From Scenedesmus sp. ARA3 (taxonomy: Eukaryota; Chlorophyta; Chlorophyceae; Sphaeropleales; Scenedesmaceae), in assembly GCA_004335835.1 (NCBI GenBank), contig RWJK01001198.1, forward strand, positions 5,349 to 51,708: a DNA stretch of 46,360 nt, in the 5' to 3' direction. This document shows positions 1-10,971 of this stretch, in pieces; the first letter of the stretch is position 1, and each line of letters opens with the position of its first letter. A model generated the notes under the pieces. The model searched no databases. It was not told where the DNA came from and saw only the letters and a program-made list of their open reading frames with translations. The position numbers and the translations under genes were made by a program.

Positions 1-56
<56 letters not shown>

Positions 57-1893
57 GGCTGCATTCTCACTGGCAGGAGTTGCTGGTGCGAGGGGTTGCG
101 ACTGCCTTTGTGGTAGCAAACCTCACCACAGTGTAGCTGGCAGAGCTAATGGTGTACTGCAGGCAAGTGCGCCAGGGATCGAATAATCCCAGTGAGAGCA
201 AAGAATCTGTTGGGTCGGTGGTCCAAGCTATGCTTGGGTTGCTTGAGTACTACCACTGGGATTGAGAAGTTCTGGCAGTAACACGCTGCAGCACAGCCAA
301 CAGTGTCGGACTGTGCAGCAAGGCCAATCTGTGCAACGCAAGTACATTTGCCGGAACATGCGCTAGCACGCACGGGAAGGCGCTGCATATGCAATCACTT
401 CAGATATAAATGCATTGAGCGCGGAGTTTGCAGAACTGCTGTGCATGATAATGCATCATGCAGAAGTGCTTGCTGTGACTTCTGCATGACATAAGGAGCT
501 TAGAAGATGGCGCTGCGGCTGCTGCTAGTCAAAGGCAGCGGGGTTGTAGCATGCAGCAGGGAGTGGCAGCAGCTCAACTTATGGCAGCAGTACAACTTGT
601 GGCAGCAGTACAATTTGTGGCACCAGTACAACTTGTGGCAGCAGTACAATTTGTGGCAGCAGTACAACTTGTGGTGGCAGTACAACTTGTGGCAGTAGTA
701 CAGCTTGTGGCAGCAGTACAATTTGTTGCAGCAGTATAAGCTGTGGCAGCAGTACAACTTGTGGCAGCAGTACAACTTGAAGCTGGCTGGCCTTCTAACG
801 CTTGTGCTGTGTCTTATGCCGCCGTTGCTGTGTTGCTGCAGCCCGTGTGCTGCTACCGCGCTGCTCATCTCTGCCATCATCGCAGAGGATGTGCAGGCAG
901 AGCGGCAGCAGCAGCAGCAGCAGCAGCAGCAGCTTGCAGCTCTGCACCACAAAGGCCAGCACCGGAGCGCTTCAAAGCGCACTGCATGACATTTGTGGAA
1001 CAGTGGTGTGATGGGCGGCACTTGTTGGAAATTGTGTCGGGAAACGCATGAGGAACCCCTGTGGCATGGTTGTGCAAACAAATGAGCGTGACCTATCACC
1101 TACGTCAAGCCAGCATCAAGTAGTGTCAGTGTTGATTCGTTCTGATGTTGATTTGTGCTGATACTTTGTCAGCCTGAGAGTGCTGCCGCACAGCCAGCCA
1201 CTCTCCTGAGCACAGCTGCAGCCATGATGAAGATGTCTTGCGTCAGTCAGCAACCACAATGTACAAACATCCTATGTTTTTTGAGATCTGGGGCGCCATC
1301 TGCGCAGTGTTCCAGGCCTTTGTGAATCCCCGTGTTGATTTGTTGATGTATTGGACATTGCGCTAGTGTGCGCAGCATTCAATGGCTGCATCATGCAGCA
1401 TATGCTGCTGCGCTGGTCAACAATTGTGAGGAGGCCGGTTGCCGCGTTTATATGTTGTTATTGTTGTTGGCGGTGTTGAAATGGCTGTCTCAACAGCAAT
1501 TTCCTAGCAATGCAACGCAGTTGCACTGCAACAAGCGGAGGAGCAGCCGGTGATAAGTAGACAGCTGTCACTGCAGTGACAAATGCATGTTTCAGTGGCA
1601 TACCTCATGGGCCAGCTGGGCTGCTGTGTTTGTTTGAGAACGTGGTGTTCAGGTTGGCAACCTGGGTTGCTGGCAATGCGGACACTGCTTTTGTTTTTCA
1701 GGTGTGCATTTTGCTGCAGCTGCTTCGCCTTTTCAAGCATTCACAACATCCCCTCGTAGCTGCTGTCGTAGCTGCTGCCTTGGCATCGTCCAGTACCTAC
1801 GGTATGTACTTGCAATGCAGCAGAAGCAGCACTGAGCCTCTAACTTTCAACAGACCAGCCGAGTCACACCCTTGCTTGAATCCAACATGCTAC
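1..1893. other. Region without a recognised gene (3' side of RPL3)
   Basis: No reading frame here resembles a known family, and the frames present are short and low in complexity. The first 60 bases are a CTG tract, 558-780 is an 18-bp minisatellite, and 904-932 is a CAG tract. The right end adjoins the likely 3' end of the RPL3 transcript. An unrecognised gene with small exons cannot be excluded. Confidence 0.5.
558..780. repeat. 18-bp minisatellite
   Basis: About twelve tandem copies of a unit close to GGCAGCAGTACAACTTGT. Copies vary by substitutions (TTTGTGG, ACCAGT, AGCTTG) but the period stays at 18 bp except for a few slips. Because 18 is a multiple of three, long low-complexity frames run through it on both strands. 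I regard these as artefacts of the repeat. Confidence 0.85.
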
Positions 1894-1898
1894 TTACA
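1894..1898 (-). terminator. Putative TGTAA polyadenylation signal for RPL3
   Basis: TTACA on the + strand reads TGTAA on the gene strand, 264 bases beyond the RPL3 stop codon. TGTAA is the usual polyadenylation signal of chlorophyte green algae. The assignment is by position only. Confidence 0.45.
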
Positions 1899-2161
1899 CA
1901 GAGCAGGCCCGCAACCGACACTCAGCCAGCAGCAAGCCACCCGCCGCCGCGCAGCGCAACACACCCTGCAGCCGCCGCAGCAGCTGCAGCAGCGCACACA
2001 CTGCGCAACAACCAGCACGCCAACCAACACAGCAGCTCACGCCGCTGCAGCTGCTTGCAGGATACACACGCCCCTGCTGCCGCCGCACGCAGCGCCAGGC
2101 CACACGCAGCGACGCAGAAAGTTCACGCTGCCGTTCGCACCGCCGAACTGTGAATTCACAC

Positions 2162-5100
2162 TCAGTTCTTGGTGCGGCCGTAGGTCTTGAGCTTCTCCTC
2201 GTAGGTCTGGAAGCGGCCGTGGCCAAACTTGGAGGAGGTGTCCACAAACTTGAGCTTGATCTCCTCCAGCGCGCTGCGGCTGGTCTGCGCCAGCAGGCTG
2301 CGGCGCAGCGTGATCGGGCGCTTCTTGGTGCCTGTTTGAGCAGATAGACAGGAGTAGCGACAAAGAATTGTGTCAGCAGAGGATTAGTTGAGACGTGCCC
2401 GTGGGCCGCTTCTAGGTGCCTGGGGCAGCCGGGGACAGCCAGGAAGCACACATCATCAGCAAACAGATGGCTCCTTTGATCATGAGGAAGCCCTGCTTGA
2501 TCACACCAACCCCAGCAAAAAATATGTTTATTGTTTAGTACTATAATATAAAACTACAACAAAGTGTTACAACACCCCTGGGATGGCTCCCTCGAGCATG
2601 AGCAGTCCTTGATCACACCAAGCAGTGGCTGACCCACACCGACCCCAGTGAGATGTCTTCATATCCCAATAAAACAAAATGTCTCGACACGCACCTGGGA
2701 TAGCACCCTTGATCATCAGATAGTCCTGCTTGATCACACCGTAGTGGGGGAAGCCGCCCATGGGGGTGATCTCCTTGGTGCTCACGTCAAAGTCGGTGCC
2801 AGCGCCGTGCGCCTCATCACCCATCTTGCCCACCTTGTACACCTGCAGAGCGTTATACAACGAAAATTAGTGTTACTGTAGTGGAGTCAAATGACGGTGT
2901 TGAAGGGGATGCTGTTGGGGTGACGCATGCAGTGCATGGCATGCAGCTGCTGCACGATCCACTGTGGCACCGCTGCTGTGGCGCGCCAAACACTCATGCC
3001 TGTGATCAGAGCATGTGGACACCAGCCCAGGGAGCTCCCATAACAGCATAACATAACAAAATACCATACAAGTAACAACCCAATCAGCCCACCTTCTTGT
3101 TGATCTCTGTGCGGTGGTGGAAGCCGTGCTGACCAGCGCGCGCCACGCTCCACTGCAGGCGGGCAGGGTGCCACGCGCCCACGCACGCCACCTTGCGCAG
3201 GCCACGATGCGTCTTGCGGGGCAGGCGGGTCACACCCCAGCGGGTCACCACGCCCTCGGTACCACGACCCTGCAGGGGAGAGCAATAACGGATATGTGGC
3301 GGTCAGTAACATTGTGGCGATGATAAGATATGGATGACACTAGCAATGAGGCAGGTCACACCCCAGCGGGTCACCACGCCCTTGGTCCGCGACCCTGCGA
3401 GTTTGATCAGTGGCAGATGCCATCATGGCAGTCAGTGGCGGTATGACGATGATGGCGGAGTGACACCGTTGACAATCAGCTGGTAACCTGCTGGGAGTGG
3501 GAATGGTAGTGCTGCTGAGCAGCCACCAACTGCAGCTCTGCCCAGCTCAGCCACTGGCAGACTCCCTGCTGCTGCTGCTGCTGCTATTGCTGCTGCTACG
3601 GCACCGGCTGCTGCTACAGCTCCTGCTGCAGCAGCTGCTGCATTGCCACTGCTGCCGTGGTATCTATGAGTCCGTGTTGGCAATTGCTTGGTGATGGCGA
3701 TGGTGTGTCTCACTGCAAACAGGTTAGCCCAGACATTCCAACTACCTGCCGCTGGCATTGCTGCCGCTGCCACTGCTGCTGCTGCTCTTCAATGATAGCT
3801 CATCCTGCCCACCTTGGTGATGGCAATGGTGTCGATCATCTCGTTCACGTTGAACACGGAGTCCACGGTGACCGCCTTCTCAAACAGCTTGGTGGCAAAG
3901 TCCACCTTGTCAGCCACGCTGCCGCCGTTGACCTGGATCTCAATCAGGTGCGCCTTCTTCTGGCCCAGGTTCAGCTTGCGCACCTGTTGCAATGACGATG
4001 CAGCAGCAGCAGCAGCAGCAGGCATTAGTTGTGTGTTTGTGGATCTCAATCAGGTACGCCTTTTTCTGGCCCAGGTTCAGCTTGCGCACCTGTTTGGGCG
4101 ACGAAGCAGCAGCAGCAGCAGTCAAAGGTATGTTGTGCATTTCGCTAGGTGCGCCTTCTTCAGGCCCAGGTGTTTAAATACTCGAGCTTGTTTGCTGTAT
4201 GAGTGTGCGATCATGCAAATGACGCTGGAGCATGCCACGTCACAAATTGCACGATCAACACCAGCTGCTGCACACCAAGACCATCTGCTGTATGCAACTG
4301 CAGCCCACCTGGGTGTGTGCCAGCACGCAGATGACGCTGCAGTGCTTCTTCGACTATAACAATCAACACCCATCCCTACACACAACCCGACAAGCAGCAG
4401 TGTGAAACATGTCATTGGCAAGCGCCGCACCTGGGTGTGTGCCAGCACGCGGATGACGCTGCAGTGCTTCTTCAGCTGCGCCAGCTCGCTCTCAATCTCC
4501 TTCTTGCCGTCTGTGTACTTCTTCACGTACTTGGTGAAGGCCTTCTTCTTGGCCTTGTACCTGCCAGCAGCAGCAGCAGCAGCAGCAGCAAGGCATCAAG
4601 GGTCAGAAAACGGCGGGCTAGCAGGGGAGTGTGTTTTGGCCAGCAGCCAGCAGGGCAACTGCTGCTGGTGACTGGATGCAAACTAAATAATGTGGGGACC
4701 CTGACAAAGCTGGAGGAGGCTGCAGCAGAACATGCCTGTGACCCATCAACACACGTTAGGAGGCTGCTGGGGTGTATGCAGGAGCTACCACGCTCTAATG
4801 TCTGACCTGCATGCACGCTGTGACTCTTTTTACACTCTGCTATGGTATCAGGCTGCTGCTGGCTTGGGGAAGGAATGAGCGAGGCTGCCGGCTGCTGACA
4901 TATCTTCTGCCATTTGCTGTGACTGATGTTTCATGCAATGCCATGGCATGCTAATAGAACTGCTGGTGCCAGCTGCTTTGTGCTGTTGCTGCTGCTGCTC
5001 AGCCGTCACGGCCCATGCTGCTGCCAGTGCATCAACGGCAGCCGTCACATGAGCAGTGTGCCTGGTGATGCGCTGCTACCTGCTGTTGCTGGCAGTGTTG

Positions 5101-6202
5101 TATGCAATTAGCCATCCAGTGTGATGATGCCAACATAATGACAGCTTGCTGATGCTGCAGCGCAATCAGGTGTGTCGCTGTGGGGACAGGCCAACAGCCA
5201 CCAGCAGCAGCTCAGCACTGCCACCAGCTGCAGCATTTCCACCAGCAGCTGAGTCGCCAGCTGACAGCAGCTGCCATGCGCTGTGCTGATCCAGCTTCGC
5301 TTCAAAATGCCTCTGATCCAGGCTCGCCACTGCTGTGCAGTTGCCGCCTCTGCTGCCACTGCTGCTGCTGTGGCACTCCAGCATGCCAGGACCAGCACCC
5401 TCCTGCAAGCCCAGCCAGCCCTAAACCCCCGCCTCATCAACCCCAGCTTTCAAACCCCACCCCACCCCACCCGCAGCACCAGCTCACCAGTTCTTGTAGA
5501 AGCGGCGCTTGCACTCGTCGCTCAGGTGCTCGGCCCACACGGTGTTGAGCGTGCGCAGGCCGCGCACGGTCTTCACGTAGCCGACCACTCCCACCACAAT
5601 CATGGGGGGGCACTCCACCATGGTCACTGGCTCGCAGGTCTCCTTCTTGTGCAGCTTGCTTCCTGGCTTGTCCACGTCACGCAGGATGTGGGTCATGCCT
5701 GCCTTGTAGCCGATGAAACCAGTGAGGTGGGGAGGCTTGGTGGCATCATCGCGAGGGAAGCTCTTGATCTTGCCGCGTCCGCGCCTGCAGCGCTTCTTGG
5801 GCAGGAACCCAAGAGAACCGCACCTAGGGTCTGCGGGGAGGGGAGCAGGAGGGCAGGAGAGGTGAGGGAGCGGGCAGGCACGCAGGACATGGCGCAGTGC
5901 TACTGCTGTTGCTGAACTCAGGGCTGCAGGTCTCGTGGGCCGATGCAATGCGTTTCGAACATGAAAAACATGCGATATGCACAGCGATACGCCCGGATGC
6001 ATGAAGCAGCAGTCTGCTGCTCGATGGCTGCTGCGACTGCTTGCTGAGTGCTGCGAGACCGAGCTGCTTCAAACTGAGCTGCATGCAATTGATGCAACTC
6101 AATAAATGTTCAGAAAGCGGCCAAACTGCCTAGCGTGCTGCTCCTTCCCAAGGTGATCACCGCAGCCAGCCAGCACTCACGCTCGAACTTGCGGTGGGAC
6201 AT
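2162..6202 (-). CDS. RPL3: 60S ribosomal protein L3 (uL3), 7 exons
   Basis: uL3 is a structural protein of the large ribosomal subunit near the peptidyl-transferase centre. Exons on the complement are 6202-6181, 5830-5488, 4560-4431, 3983-3813, 3269-3093, 2842-2695 and 2331-2162; all have GT-AG borders and the phases close to 386 aa, the usual eukaryotic length. The start gives [20 protein letters not shown], matching the conserved L3 N-terminus. Later landmarks include [67 protein letters not shown] and a C-terminal KFGHGRFQT. The introns hold several partial copies of adjacent exon edges, described separately. The joins are inferred without transcript data, but family conservation across every junction makes the model very secure. 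Confidence 0.96.
2461..2637 (-). repeat. Two echoes of RPL3 exon 6 3' end
   Basis: About 2461-2508 and 2573-2620 repeat, with substitutions, the last part of exon 6 (2695-2740), including the GCTTGATCACACC block. The second copy also includes the exon-donor border. Both lie in intron 6, on the downstream side of the exon. Confidence 0.8.
3349..3398 (-). repeat. Echo of RPL3 exon 5 5' end
   Basis: The CACACCCCAGCGGGTCACCA block and the following GACCCTGC repeat 3225-3274, that is, the acceptor and first codons of exon 5. The copy sits upstream of the exon, in intron 4. It lacks a few bases relative to the exon, so it is not an intact alternative. Confidence 0.8.
4030..4170 (-). repeat. Two echoes of RPL3 exon 4 5' end
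   Basis: About 4037-4098 repeats the first 15 or so codons of exon 4 ([16 protein letters not shown] instead of [16 protein letters not shown]) together with an AG acceptor. A shorter, more degraded copy is at about 4143-4168. Both are in intron 3, upstream of the exon. Confidence 0.85.
4306..4351 (-). repeat. Echo of RPL3 exon 3 3' end
   Basis: This repeats 4427-4472, the end of exon 3 ([12 protein letters not shown]) plus the donor. It sits downstream of the exon in intron 3 and differs by only two or three bases. Confidence 0.85.
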
Positions 6203-7386
6203 CTTGATAAGGGCCTGGAGCCACCGCACCGGCCACAACTTGAAAGGACAGATCCAGACGACGGCAACGGCAAAGAGCGAGCAGCAGCAGCAGCCCTGCT
6301 AAACCACAAGGCGGTTTGGTTAGGTGGTGAAAGCTTTGTGCAAGCCCCTCGTGGCTTAATACTGACGCAGTCGATCATCTTTAATGAGTCTTTGTGGAGC
6401 TAAGCCTCGCAGCCATGGCATATGCTGCTGCCTTTACTACTTCTGCACTGCTGGAGGACCTGCTGGAGGACCTGCTGGGCTAGGGTGGCATGCACACCCA
6501 ATTCTAGCAGCAATTTGTTTCGAGGGGTGAACTGCTGCACTTGGCCTTGACATTTTTTTGAAGTTAGTCCACATAGCAATGCTATCTCCACTTTCTGCAA
6601 GATAGCTGCTAAGAGTTGAGCAGCAACTTGCAATGCCTGCGTGACATGCGCCACTCTGCTGGCTGAGCACTGTCACCCTCTTGCTGCTCAATTGGTCAGC
6701 GTCATGCTACATTATCTTTACATCTCCATTTTCATCTCCGTTTTAGGGTTTGAAGTAATGGCAAGGCACTACCTGAGTTTTGTGAGGAATTGCAGGATGA
6801 ATTCCAGGCGCCTAACGCTGTGGCTGAACTGGGAAAGCACTGGAGATTATTACATCAGGCAGACAACACCTCTGTTTGTCCAGAATAGTGCTTGCTCGGC
6901 ACTGTTGCTCAGATCAGTGTGCTTGCTGCATGCAAAATGCAGGAGCCTGACACAAGATAGACACATGCAGCTGTTGCTGGAGGGAACATGCCATAATGCA
7001 AATGCGCACCAGCTGTTTGTAGGTGCTGGTGGTGTTCTGTATGGCTGCGCAAGAATCATGCATCATGGTGCATCATGAGCTGCAAGCATGCAGATGCAGA
7101 CTCTGCATTGCAGAGTGTCATATGATGTTTGTTGTTGTTCACTGCCAGTTGATTGGCACCCATGATGCAATGATGCACATGATGTGCACAGTGCTTGCTC
7201 CGAGCCATGTTATGCTTGGTGCACCACCACGGCATGCCGGCGGCAGTCAACATCCTCATATAAGAAACAACTGCATCAAAAAAAGCCCATCCCAAACCTT
7301 TCCTGATCGAACCGTTTCCCCAAAAACCGCTTCTCACATCTGCAGCTTTGTGAGCTTTTCTCAGCTCATTTAGTCCCCTGCTCGCC
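6203..7386. other. Intergenic: RPL3 promoter side and 3' side of the secreted-protein gene
   Basis: No coding frame here is convincing. It must contain the RPL3 promoter and 5' UTR, and the 3' UTR of the gene ending at 7387. TGTAA motifs on the minus strand (TTACA at 6718-6722 and 6850-6854) could end the latter transcript. I see no RNA gene or mobile element. Confidence 0.5.
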
Positions 7387-7465
7387 CTACTTGGGGTAAG
7401 GGACCTCAGCAGTGTGTGGGTTGGGAACTGCTGCTGCTGGCACTCCCTCTGCTGCTGGCACTGCC

Positions 7466-7506
<41 letters not shown>

Positions 7507-7627
7507 CAGTCCATCAGCTGGTGCCACAGGCACAGCTTGCTCATCTCCTGTTGCCGTTGCGTCTGGTGTTGCTGCCTGTGCATTTACCGCAGCCCAGCCG
7601 CCCCACCCGGGATCTCCAGGCCTGCAG

Positions 7628-7662
<35 letters not shown>

Positions 7663-8481
7663 ATGTCACGATACGATTCAAACAGCAGCTCTTCAGCCCC
7701 ACGCACGTTGCCAGGATCTGCAGTACGGATAAGACTGTAGACCAAAGGCACTGGCGCGATCCAGCAGCATAGCAGCATAGCAACTGAGCAGCGCAGCAGC
7801 TCACCAGCCCCAAGCACTGTCACCGGGTGGCCTCCAGCGGCCAGCCCAGCCGCCACCACGGTTGTAGCGCCAGTCCTGCCAGTCCCCACCCCGCCAGCTC
7901 TGGTCGGTGCCAGCTGTGCCTGCTGCGCCCTGGGCATCAGTAACAGCCTGTGGGGTGACTGTTACTGCTGGTGCGGCTGAAGCGACATCCTCTGCGGAGG
8001 CAGAAGCAACAGTGGTGGCCGCATCAGTGGCAGCGGCAGCGTAAGACAGCGAAGGCTGTTTGTTGCTAGTTGGGTGTGAGCGGCTGAAGTCCTACATGTT
8101 CATGACTTATGAATCATGAGCATGAACATGCCCACCCATGCCATGCAAGCTGGTTACCAGCTTAGCAGCTGGTGAGATTTAGGCAACCACAGAAGACCTG
8201 GCGCCACCACTGCAGAATGTGCTACAGCAGCCCTTGTCACCATCAGCTGCCAAGCAGGTTCCCTGCATGCAGTGCCAGCTCTGCTGCAGGCGCAACAGCA
8301 GCACGGGTCTGCAGGCTGCGCGCTTCTTTTCTATTTTCTGCAAAGTTTAACACGTAAGACTACTTCATCAACCAGGAGACTTACCCAGCATGCGCCTGGC
8401 AGCGCCACCCTTCTTTACCTCAGCTGCAGCAGCAACTGAGGCCAGGGCCAGCAGCCCCAACAGCAGGGCTGCTGCCTTCAT
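7387..8481 (-). CDS. Secreted Ala/Pro/Thr-rich protein with Cys module and Trp/Gly segment, 4 exons
   Basis: Not recognised as a known family. Exons on the complement are 8481-8385, 8315-8198, 8083-7805 and 7621-7387; phases close to 242 aa ending at TAG. The N-terminus, MKAAALLLGLLALASVAAAA, is a clear secretion signal. A short Cys-rich module follows (CMQGTC, then GCCSTFC), then an Ala/Thr/Val-rich stretch. Next comes an odd Trp/Gly-rich segment (SWRGGDWQDWRYNRGGGW, later PGDPGWGGW), and last an Ala/Pro-rich tail with poly-Ala encoded by a trinucleotide tract. The composition suggests an extracellular-matrix or cell-wall protein, which is inference. The exon 2 donor (GTCTTC) is weak, so the join between exons 2 and 3 is the least certain part. 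The unbroken frame across exons 3-4 is the strongest support. Confidence 0.55.
7456..7503. repeat. CTG tract encoding poly-Ala
   Basis: About eleven CTG units near-continuously within the last exon of the secreted-protein gene. On the coding strand they are read GCA and give a poly-Ala run. Confidence 0.8.
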
Positions 8482-9161
8482 GGAGTTGCCTGCACGGTAC
8501 AATCAGCAAAACCGGTCATATAAGTTTGTTATTGTTGTTTCTTGGCAGTGCTGCAGTCCGCACGCAAAGGACAGCGAGCTGGAGAACTTCGCGGTTCGTA
8601 GCAGGCCATGTTGCAGGCCCTGCGCAAGCAGGAGGCAGGCTCCGAGCTCAATGCGCAATACATTTCACGCGATATGCAATATGTTCAATCCCACCTGAAC
8701 GCAACTCCGCAATGCTCAGTGTCGTTGCCAAGTTGGTGCGTTTGCGCGCGCGCGTGTATCACAACACACGGTGAGCCTCAATCATCACTTAAGACGCCTG
8801 ATTCGTCTCTCTGTGGGTAGATATGTTCGTTAATAAAGTAATTCAGCCGATGCGGCTGAGGCAGGTGCTAGCATGTGTCACTTGTCCGACGTAAGCCTAC
8901 GACACCTCGCTCGGCAGACGTCCCTACCAGCTGTTACTAAACTAAAGGTTGAAACGATAAAGCTGCTTACATGGACACGAAGCATCCGCGGGCTGTATGG
9001 CAGCAACGTCTGCTCACTCTTCCTCAATAAAAAAGTGCAGGTTGCAGTGCAGTACTGCACTTGAGTGCAGGTGCATCTGCATGGCACCTTGTACCTGTAC
9101 CAGCTGTACATCAGGGAAGTTCTATGTGTGCACCTCTGCTGCAGCTGCTTGTACACACCCC
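8482..9161. other. Intergenic with TGTAA signal at 8967-8971 (minus strand)
   Basis: No gene is seen. The stretch separates the DUF1989 gene stop from the start of the secreted-protein gene. TTACA at 8967-8971 reads TGTAA on the minus strand, 191 bases past the DUF1989 stop, and is a plausible polyadenylation signal. Confidence 0.45.
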
Positions 9162-9402
9162 TCACTGCTGCTCCACACTTGCTGCTTGCTGCTGCTGCTG
9201 CTGCTGCTGCTGTGGGTCCATGCCGTGTCCCCCATTGTACCGCACAGGCTCACTGGGCCTCCAGCCTTGCAGCATCTCTGCTGACGGCTGGAAGATTTGA
9301 ACGCCAAGCGGGAAGCACTGCGGTGCCTTGCCTGTGCCGCATGCCACTGACACGTCACCCTGCGGGCAGGTGCTGGCCGCAACCAGCAGGTCTGTCTCCG
9401 CT

Positions 9403-9445
<43 letters not shown>

Positions 9446-10936
9446 AGCAGTATACTTGGATCAGTGCATCTCACACGTGGTACCATCCAACAGTGTAGTC
9501 ACACACACTGGCGGGGTCTTGATGTAGTGCTGGTGGCTGCCACGAGGCGCTGCATGCACGCAGCAAACCTTTGCACATGATTGCAGACAATCCTCCTAAC
9601 ACGCAGTGAACCCTTTCACTTGAATGCAGAACACCCTCTTAACACGCAGCAAACCCTTTCACATGATTGCAGACTACCCTCCTAAGACGTCCCACCTAGG
9701 AACTCGATGTAGTCGCCCACGCGCACTGGCGAGGGTTTTGTAAAGTACTGATTGGTGTCTCTTGTGAAGCCTGTGCACATGAATGCGTTGAGCACGTCGT
9801 GCACATCCTCCTCAGCCAGGCCAAAAGGAGCCACAGCCCGCGTCAGGTTGGAGTGGCTGCAATTGCACAGCAAAGCACCATTAGGTAAGCATGACAGATG
9901 TTACAGGCTGTGCATCTTGCACATCCTCCTCAGCCAGCCCGAAGGGAGCCACAGCCCTTGTCAGGTTGGAGTGGCTGCAAGGGATCAATGCATAAGCATA
10001 ACAGGAGTCACGGCGTCGTTGGCAGACAAAGCAAGACTCAAGCGGCAGGCATCATCAGAGAAGCAGGAAACAGGGGCTAAATGCTGCAGAATCCAGCACC
10101 AGCTGAGGATGGGGTCCGTCACAATGATGTATTATGGTGTGAACGCAGCATCGTGCACATCTTTCTCGGCCAGCCCACAGGGTGCCACAGCCCGTGTCAT
10201 GTTGGAGTGGCTGCCATTGACAACCAGACACCCATAGATAAGCATGGCAGGAGTTCCAGGCTGTGGGTATATTATTCTTCCTCAGCCAGCCCAAAAGGCG
10301 CCACAGCCCGTGTCATTTTGGAGTGGCCGGGAGGCATCATTCGCATTGGATAAGCATGACAAGAGGTACATGCTGTTGATCTGGTTTTAACTCAAGATGG
10401 GGCGAGCCACAAAAGATGGAACGCAGTGTATGTTGCTGAGGATGCTTTGTCTGTGACAGAAGGCAGTTGCTGTTGACAAGCAGGGGTGCTGCGGTTGTGA
10501 GCAAGCAGCTGCCGCAGTGCAGGCATGCTCACACAGCACACGTTCATGCTGGCTGCAAAAAGAGCAGCTGACAGCAACCAGCTGCAGCAGGCATGCTCAC
10601 CAGCACACGTTCATGTCCTGGCCAGTCAGCAGCCAGTTGGTGTAGGGGTCACACCTGCAGGAAGCAGCCACATATTGCTGTGTTTTGAGGCGCTGCCGGT
10701 GCTGCGTCCATATATAAAATCATGGCAGTGCGCAGCTGTTGCAGCAGCAATTGCTGCAGACCCCATCAGCGTGAAGCAGTGGCAGCTGCAGCACATGGAA
10801 CAAATATGGTGGAACTGCGGCTGCCACAGCTGCTGCTGCTGCTTGCTGCCATGTCATGCTGTGTGCTGGCATGCTGTGCTAGTCCTACCTTCTCAGTCGA
10901 CAGCACTCTCGCACCTGCTGCCGATGACGTGGTGCA

Positions 10937-10971
<35 letters not shown>

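Noticed and set aside
500..1099. Long minus-strand frame rich in KLYCCH repeats
   Set aside because: It is produced entirely by the 18-bp minisatellite and CTG tracts; the opposite strand gives equally long artefact frames.
1894..2451. 185-aa minus-strand frame over the RPL3 last exon
   Set aside because: It overlaps the RPL3 exon in another frame; the conserved L3 C-terminus shows which frame is real.
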